Source: Kangiella profundi | GTDB taxonomy: Bacteria > Pseudomonadota > Gammaproteobacteria > Enterobacterales > Kangiellaceae | Length of the DNA stretch: 64,000 nucleotides | Reading direction: 5' to 3' | Assembly (NCBI RefSeq): GCF_002838765.1 | Contig: NZ_CP025120.1 | Location: 1,736,001-1,800,000 of the forward strand | Shown: piece after piece, positions 59,295 to 64,000 of the stretch | Numbering within the stretch: position 1 is the first letter of the stretch | Layout: every line of letters begins with the position of its first letter | Made by a program: the position numbers and the translations under genes | Notes under the pieces: model-generated | Database searches by the model: none | What the model saw: the letters and a program-made list of their open reading frames with translations, nothing else | Told to the model about the DNA's origin: nothing

Positions 59295-59726
59295 ATGAAA
59301 AAAATTTTAATAATCTTAGTATTTCTTATGCTCAGTCAAGATTTGAACGCCAAAGACTATTCAGTGGACGGCTCATCTGTTCAAAAGTTTTCATCCAATG
59401 GGATTTCTGAAGTTGTCATTACATGCTTCTGCTCGAATAACATCAAAACAAAAAGAACCAAAGTCACAGAAATAAAGGTTGAAGTTGAGGCAACATTGGA
59501 CAGCGTGGGCTACCATGGTGAGCAAACCAAGCCTAAGAAGATCGCTGACGAATTACTGAATTTCGATTACGACATATCAGGAAATAGATTAGAGTTAATC
59601 AGCAACGAATATACTTTCATGCATCATGCCTTTGTTATAAAGAGTCTCACTATTTACTTACCGCATAATGTGACCCTTAGACACACACCAGTACTATACT
59701 CAACTTTAGAAGGTAGAAATCGTTAA
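59295..59726 (+). CDS. Small secreted protein of unknown function
   Basis: The 143-residue protein has a signal peptide (1-19, ending LNA) and a beta-rich mature region with VVITCFCSNNIK and LTIYLPHNVTLRHTPVL. The alternating strand pattern of the last segment is reminiscent of DUF4097-type beta-helix adhesin-like domains, truncated. No strong ribosome site (CAGGATAACCC). Function unknown. Confidence 0.62.
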   Translation: MKKILIILVFLMLSQDLNAKDYSVDGSSVQKFSSNGISEVVITCFCSNNIKTKRTKVTEIKVEVEATLDSVGYHGEQTKPKKIADELLNFDYDISGNRLELISNEYTFMHHAFVIKSLTIYLPHNVTLRHTPVLYSTLEGRNR

Positions 59727-59792
59727 AAATAGCCAATTACTTCAGAAAGTCACGGAATTCTTGAGTTCAAATTTAACGTTAATAGGAACAAT

Positions 59793-60038
59793 ATGACAAA
59801 ACTCCTTATGCTTCTATTGGTAATTGTTCTGCTATTCACACCGGAAATAAGTGAAGCCAAGTATTGCAAGTATTACCGCTCATGTGCGGAAGTTATTGCC
59901 GATCATCCTGATGGCAAGTTCGGAAAAAGAGATGGTGACAATGACGTCATTCCTTGTGAGAATGTTTGTCGTTCAAGACAACAGGTTGAAGATTTGCTCA
60001 ACCAGATGGCGCGCTCAAAAAAAATCAAAATCCGGTAA
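59793..60038 (+). CDS. Secreted excalibur-like calcium-binding protein
   Basis: The 81-residue protein has a signal peptide (1-22, ending SEA), then a compact domain with Cys at YCKYYRSCAEVI and DGDNDVIPCENVC. The DxDxD-type loop with flanking cysteines matches the excalibur (extracellular Ca2+-binding) motif DxDxDGxxC, with Val-Ile replacing Gly. It is probably periplasmic or secreted. Excalibur domains are often appended to nucleases, but here it stands alone. Confidence 0.72.
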   Translation: MTKLLMLLLVIVLLFTPEISEAKYCKYYRSCAEVIADHPDGKFGKRDGDNDVIPCENVCRSRQQVEDLLNQMARSKKIKIR

Positions 60039-60101
60039 GGATCAATAATTCGTTTGGTCATTTAACACAAATCTAAATACATTAATATTTTCGAGGAAGT
60101 C

Positions 60102-60836
60102 ATGATTGTCACTTCAGTACCCATTGACGAAGTCATCAAAGTTAACTCAGTCAACACATTATCTGAGCCACTCAATCTTTCGTTTGGGTTACATAAAGTT
60201 TCCTCAGATATACAACAGAACCTATCAGGACCTGGCCTATACTTAATACGATTTGATGACGAAGTGATTTACTTAGGTAAATACCAACCCATTGGTGGGA
60301 AAATCCTTACCGATCGCTGGTTAAGACACCTTGAGACCATTACCCTTCGAGGTTCCAGGGTAGGATTTGGAGCATCGCAAAACCCATCCAAAAAACTGCA
60401 AACCATTTTCAAACAGGTCAGCCACCCTCATCTACAGCGATCATTAATTGACATCTTCGCCAATAATTCTGAACAGCGCGTCAAAGATACAGGCGTGGTC
60501 ACTGGTAAAAACCGTATTGGATTTGCCAACGAGCACTGGGATTACCTTTCTTCTCACTCAGACAACTCTATTTTAGACAGGTTTTCTTTCAACCTCCTGC
60601 GCCTCGCGGGCTCCTTTGAACAGACCCAAGCCAAAACCATAGTTTCTACTTTAGAGAAAAAAGCACTGGTCAATATTAAACCGCGATGTAACAAAGAGTT
60701 TTTATTAGACAAACACCAGCCTCTTAGAGAAAACGACACTATTGATACTGTAATTGAATCCTTACGAAATATCGCAAGGGAGCATGATGTTGAATTTTCA
60801 AAATGTACGACACTCATCGGCGCTGATTTGCAATAG
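60102..60836 (+). CDS. Putative GIY-YIG endonuclease-like protein
   Basis: The 244-residue protein has GPGLYLIR (GIY at 45-47), VIYLGKY (YIG at 57-59), Arg72 or Arg75 in DRWLRHLE and, far downstream, Glu185 in LEKKALVNIKPRCN, the pattern E..L....KP..N that closes the GIY-YIG fold. The insertion between Arg and Glu is long (over 100 residues). It may be a nuclease or an inactive derivative. GAGGAAGTC precedes the ATG. It lies in an accessory patch. Confidence 0.55.
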   Translation: MIVTSVPIDEVIKVNSVNTLSEPLNLSFGLHKVSSDIQQNLSGPGLYLIRFDDEVIYLGKYQPIGGKILTDRWLRHLETITLRGSRVGFGASQNPSKKLQTIFKQVSHPHLQRSLIDIFANNSEQRVKDTGVVTGKNRIGFANEHWDYLSSHSDNSILDRFSFNLLRLAGSFEQTQAKTIVSTLEKKALVNIKPRCNKEFLLDKHQPLRENDTIDTVIESLRNIAREHDVEFSKCTTLIGADLQ

Positions 60837-60878
60837 CTCAAACTACTGATATTAAAATTAATAGCTGAAGGAAAACCC

Positions 60879-61475
60879 ATGAAAATCTACGGCGATATAC
60901 AATCTGGAAACTGCTACAAAATCAAACTGCTGTGCTCTCTGCTAGAGATCAAGCATGAATGGGTTCCCGTGGATATTCTTGCAGGAGATACAGCCAACCC
61001 TGAGTTTTTGGGAAAAAACCCCAATGGCAAAATTCCTTTATTGGAGCTGGATGATGGGCGCTGTTTATCTGAGTCAAATGCCATTCTGAATTATCTGGCC
61101 GCTGGCAGCGAGCTTCTTCCTACGGATACATTTGCCCTGGCCAAAGTACAGCAGTGGCAGTTTTTCGAGCAATACAGCCATGAGCCTTATATCGCAGTTG
61201 CTCGTTTTATCGCAAAGTATTTGGGCTTACCCGACAATCGACGTGCGGAGTATGAAGCGAAACAGACCGGCGGTCACAAAGCTTTATCGGTTATGGAAAA
61301 ACAACTGGCTGACACTCCTTATCTAACTGGTGACTCATTAACCACCGCCGATATTAGCCTGTATGGCTATACACACGTTGCCCATGAAGGCGGCTTCGAT
61401 CTTGGCCAGTACCCTGCAATCTCGGCCTGGGTCAACCGAATACAGTCATTGGACAACTATATTGGCATGTCATAA
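60879..61475 (+). CDS. Glutathione S-transferase
   Basis: The 198-residue protein has a thioredoxin-fold N-terminal domain (MKIYGDIQSGNCYKIKLLC, NPNGKIPLLELDDG, LSESNAILNYLA) and a helical C-terminal domain (TPYLTGDSLTTADISLYGY). The cis-Pro (KIPLLEL) and Ser-Glu (SESN) glutathione contacts are intact. Substrate is unknown. AAGGAAAA precedes the ATG. Confidence 0.92.
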   Translation: MKIYGDIQSGNCYKIKLLCSLLEIKHEWVPVDILAGDTANPEFLGKNPNGKIPLLELDDGRCLSESNAILNYLAAGSELLPTDTFALAKVQQWQFFEQYSHEPYIAVARFIAKYLGLPDNRRAEYEAKQTGGHKALSVMEKQLADTPYLTGDSLTTADISLYGYTHVAHEGGFDLGQYPAISAWVNRIQSLDNYIGMS

Positions 61476-61489
61476 CTGTCTTCATTGAT

Positions 61490-61513
61490 GGCTGGGAGAC
61501 TTGATACCCAGCC
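61490..61513 (+). terminator. Hairpin after the GST gene
   Basis: GGCTGGG and CCCAGCC pair across a ten-base loop 15 bases after the stop, with a short T-containing tail. Confidence 0.5.
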
Positions 61514-61619
61514 TTAATCAATCCACGGATACCTTCCTCTCATTGGCACGCCTCTTCATCATTTCTTGACGCTTTACACCCTAACCTATCTCGACATCCT
61601 TCGAGCCAAAGGCAAAACC

Positions 61620-61865
61620 ATGAATGAAAGCGATACCTCACGTGTCATCGAAATGGCCTGGGAAGACCGCACACCGTTTGAAGCGATAGATAAATTATTT
61701 GGATTATCTGAACAACAGGTGATTGAACTGATGAGAAAAGAACTAAAACCCAGCAGTTTTAGACTTTGGCGCAAACGTGTATCTGGACGAAAAACCAAAC
61801 ATTTAAAACTGCGTAACCCCGAGATTGATCGAGTTTATTGCCCCACACAATATAAACCTCGCTAG
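61620..61865 (+). CDS. DUF2805 (TIGR03643) family protein
   Basis: The 81-residue protein reads VIEMAWEDRTPFEAIDKLFG and then LSEQQVIELMRKELKPSSFRLWRKRV, characteristic of this small helix-turn-helix-like family. ATG 61620 has AAAGG upstream; the 18-residue extension to 61566 is rejected. Function unknown. It converges with rhlE; a hairpin CCTCGC/GCGAGG (61857-61884) lies at its stop. Confidence 0.85.
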   Translation: MNESDTSRVIEMAWEDRTPFEAIDKLFGLSEQQVIELMRKELKPSSFRLWRKRVSGRKTKHLKLRNPEIDRVYCPTQYKPR

Positions 61866-61894
61866 TTTCGCAATCGTGGCGAGGTCAAAGTTAT

Positions 61895-63223
61895 TTATGT
61901 CTTATCCTGTTTTGGACTGCGACCTCCGGTCTTCTTTTTCCGAGATTTAGGTTTACTTTGACCTTTATTCGCCTGAGCCCTAGCTTGAGAGTTAGGTTGA
62001 GACTTAGGCTGTTTGAGTTTGGCTTTTGCCAACTTCTTTTTATGCGGCTTTTTCTTTTTCAGCGGTTTTAATGCGGTTTGTGGTAACGCATGCTGAGGCT
62101 CGAAATCGTCTATAACTTTCCTTTCCAGCTGTTTCCGAATAAGGTTCTGGATTGCACTCAGGTTATCGACTTCATCTGCACTAACCAGAGAAATAGCCGT
62201 ACCTTTTTCACCTGCGCGTCCTGTTCGGCCAATACGGTGAACATAATCTTCAGCAACATCTGGCAAATCATAGTTGATGACCAAAGGCATCTGCTCAATA
62301 TCCAGTCCTCGTGCAGCAACGTCGGTAGCAACTAAAGTCGTCACTTGCCCTGCTTTAAATTCTGCAAGAGCTCTATTGCGCGCACCCTGACTTTTCCCAC
62401 CATGTATGGCTGTGGATTTTATGCCTCTTTTTTCAAGCTCAGTGCTAAGTTTATTGGCTCCTCTTCGCGTTCTTACGAAGATTAACAGCTGTTGCCATTG
62501 GTTATGGCCAATAAGATAGCTCAGTAAGGCTGGCTTCTGTTTCTTGTCTACTGGATGAATCCACTGCTCGATAGTTGTCGCTGTCCTATTGGTCGGCCCA
62601 GTCTCGACTAATATTGGATTGGAAAGAAACTGCTGACTTAACGCTTTGATTGAGTCTGAAAAAGTTGCAGAAAACAGCAGGGTTTGACGTTGCTTGGGAA
62701 GCTTGCTGATGATGCGTTTGATACTCGGAAGAAAGCCCATATCCAGCATCCGGTCGGCTTCATCCAAAACAAGAAACTCCAGTTCGTTGAAACGCACCGC
62801 GTTTTTCTCGAACAAATCTAACAACCTGCCGGGGGTCGCTACTAAAACATCGGTGCCACGACGCAGTTTTAACATCTGTGGATTAATATTTACGCCCCCG
62901 TAAGCGACCACTGAATTTAACGCCAGATTTGCCGCATACTTTTGTACACTTTGATGAACCTGCTCCGCCAGTTCCCTTGTCGGTGTCAAAATCAGGCAAC
63001 GGGCAGAGTTGGAAGACGGTCTGTCCCCTTCAGAGAGTCTTTGCAGCATCGGTAACGAAAAACCTGCGGTTTTACCCGTTCCAGTTTGCGCAGCGGCCAT
63101 AACATCGCGACCAACTAGAATCAAAGGGATCACCTTCTCCTGTATCGGCGACGGAGTTTCATAGCCGCTTTTATGCAAAGCGTTGAGCAAAGGCTGTATT
63201 AAATTAAGTTTGGAAAAGGTCAT
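61895..63223 (-). CDS. rhlE: DEAD-box RNA helicase RhlE
   Basis: The 442-residue protein has the Q motif (GYETPSPIQ), motif I AQTGTGKT, PTRELAEQV, TPGRLLDL, motif II DEADRMLDMGF, SAT, ARGLDI and HRIGRTGRAG, followed by a Lys/Ser/Gln-rich C-terminal tail (about 375-442). It unwinds RNA in ribosome assembly or mRNA turnover. Length and tail match RhlE rather than DbpA, SrmB or DeaD. No ribosome site is evident. Confidence 0.95.
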   Translation of the reverse strand: MTFSKLNLIQPLLNALHKSGYETPSPIQEKVIPLILVGRDVMAAAQTGTGKTAGFSLPMLQRLSEGDRPSSNSARCLILTPTRELAEQVHQSVQKYAANLALNSVVAYGGVNINPQMLKLRRGTDVLVATPGRLLDLFEKNAVRFNELEFLVLDEADRMLDMGFLPSIKRIISKLPKQRQTLLFSATFSDSIKALSQQFLSNPILVETGPTNRTATTIEQWIHPVDKKQKPALLSYLIGHNQWQQLLIFVRTRRGANKLSTELEKRGIKSTAIHGGKSQGARNRALAEFKAGQVTTLVATDVAARGLDIEQMPLVINYDLPDVAEDYVHRIGRTGRAGEKGTAISLVSADEVDNLSAIQNLIRKQLERKVIDDFEPQHALPQTALKPLKKKKPHKKKLAKAKLKQPKSQPNSQARAQANKGQSKPKSRKKKTGGRSPKQDKT

Positions 63224-63448
63224 GGAGGGGGGATTTGTTCATTGGGCGCACAGTTTAGCCCTTTATTGAGCAAACTACGAGTCATTAAGGTTTCAATAGG
63301 AATATGGTGGGTATTTTTCTACATTTCCAATTCCCATCAGAGCCACATGGAAAATTTACAAAGCTTTGTCTCAGATCGTTCGAAAAACAACCAGGAAGGA
63401 TCTATACTGATCTGAGCTAGGATGCTAATTGTTCACTGGAGTTTTGTT

Positions 63449-64000
63449 ATGTGGTTTTGGCTGATGGATTGCATTAGAGGCTGTTACTTTTACTTTAAAG
63501 TAACCGTGCTTTTTGTGGCCGCCAGTTATTGCCAAACGCTATCAGCTGAAGTCCCTCCATACCTATTATTAGAACCTGAGACTACTGCGCTTGACGACTC
63601 CGGTGTAGAGATGGGGATAAAAGCCAATCTCGAATTCCATCAGCAAAATGGTTATCTGCCTCATCTAGAAATTGCTCTCACCAATAGTTCCATTCTCTAT
63701 GAGTTTTATAGCGCACGAGGTTTCAGGCATCTTTGGAATCCCCTCTATCGGGAACAAGACCCAATACAAGAATCGTTGAAGTACCTTCGTCAGGTTAAGT
63801 CACATGGCCTGTTAGCCAGTGATTATCACGAACATCTTCTTGCAGAGCATTGCCAATTACCTATTCCAGCGGCCAGAACTGAGTGCGATTTATTGCTAAG
63901 TGATGCAATTCTAACACTGTCTCAGCACTTACAAATTGGCAAAGTGAATCCAAATCTTATTTTCAAAGATACTGAAGTCAGCAAACCCACCATTAGTCTT
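63449..64000 (+). CDS. L,D-transpeptidase YcbB-type, N-terminal part (runs off the window)
   Basis: ATG 63449 (GGAG 7 bases upstream) opens a frame of 184 codons that continues past the end. After a hydrophobic N-terminal segment (about 17-32) it has ILYEFYSARGFRHLWNP and HGLLASDYHEHLLAE, then TECDLLLSDAILTLSQHLQIGKVNP. This is the scaffold domain found before the YkuD catalytic domain in YcbB (LdtD). The product would cross-link peptidoglycan or attach lipoprotein. The catalytic domain lies outside the window. Confidence 0.85.
   Translation, partial: MWFWLMDCIRGCYFYFKVTVLFVAASYCQTLSAEVPPYLLLEPETTALDDSGVEMGIKANLEFHQQNGYLPHLEIALTNSSILYEFYSARGFRHLWNPLYREQDPIQESLKYLRQVKSHGLLASDYHEHLLAEHCQLPIPAARTECDLLLSDAILTLSQHLQIGKVNPNLIFKDTEVSKPTISL

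Noticed and set aside
1..64000. tRNA genes, rRNA genes, CRISPR arrays or prophage
   Set aside because: I looked for T-loop motifs, regularly spaced repeats, integrase and phage structural genes and found none.

Overview
The window looks like a chromosomal segment of a moderately low-GC gammaproteobacterium. Supporting genes are slyX, rdgC, ychJ, a Pseudomonas-type nrdA with two ATP-cones, Fe-SodB, and a GlyGly-CTERM secreted peptidase. A fused branched-chain 2-oxoacid dehydrogenase E1 and the overall gene repertoire would fit a marine Kangiella-like bacterium, but the genus is my inference. I saw no tRNA, rRNA, CRISPR array, prophage or intact transposase. Nearly all the sequence is ordinary, well-packed chromosomal genes.

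Region by region. 1-10 kb is an iron and oxidative-stress neighbourhood: a lipoprotein (partial), gloA, pyrC, rnt, a Fur-boxed cysteine microprotein, an isoaspartyl peptidase, a 2-Cys peroxiredoxin, a lysR/wrbA divergent pair, bfd and bfr, a GDPD gene and grxD. The order gloA..pyrC-rnt-prx-bfd-bfr-grxD resembles the Pseudomonas locus as I recall it. 10-16 kb carries an orphan Fe3+-type ABC ATPase and nrdAB, preceded by a perfect DnaA box and an NrdR-like box. 16-27 kb holds an S9 peptidase, a NERD protein, a YjdF/GGDEF-EAL pair, a probable Fur-regulated porin/FMN-binding/PepSY cassette, a DUF2157/GDYXXLXY pair, a small K+-channel-like protein and sodB. 27-37 kb has a split spermidine-synthase-like pair, an XRE/2TM regulator, CBS plus cystathionine lyase (reverse transsulfuration), the fused BCKDH E1, AbgT and MtfA. 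37-49 kb has YhiN, EamA, OsmC, the M14 carboxypeptidase pair, fumC, slyX, an ABC-2 exporter, ychJ, a YdeI-like protein and a UbiA/MenA prenyltransferase. 49-58 kb has a SUKH-like protein, an uncharacterised protein paired with rdgC, fklB, a lipoprotein fused to a type IV pilin domain, a DUF6279-like lipoprotein and a DUF3307/SatD pair. 58-61 kb is a small accessory patch with gene remnants, small secreted orphans and a GIY-YIG-like protein. 61-64 kb ends with GST, a DUF2805-like protein, rhlE and the start of a YcbB-type L,D-transpeptidase.

How the genes work together. Iron control is the strongest theme. Good Fur-box candidates lie in front of the microprotein and bfd, and weaker ones in front of the porin cassette and the ABC ATPase. 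Bfr and Bfd form the iron store/release pair, and Prx, SodB and GrxD handle peroxide, superoxide and Fe-S supply. The most unusual objects are the lipoprotein-pilin fusion (53495-55624) and the porin/FMN-binding/PepSY cassette (21376-23919), a candidate envelope electron-transfer system. Three short inverted-repeat (MITE/REP-like) elements are scattered between genes. All functional statements are by sequence reading only; no database search was run.
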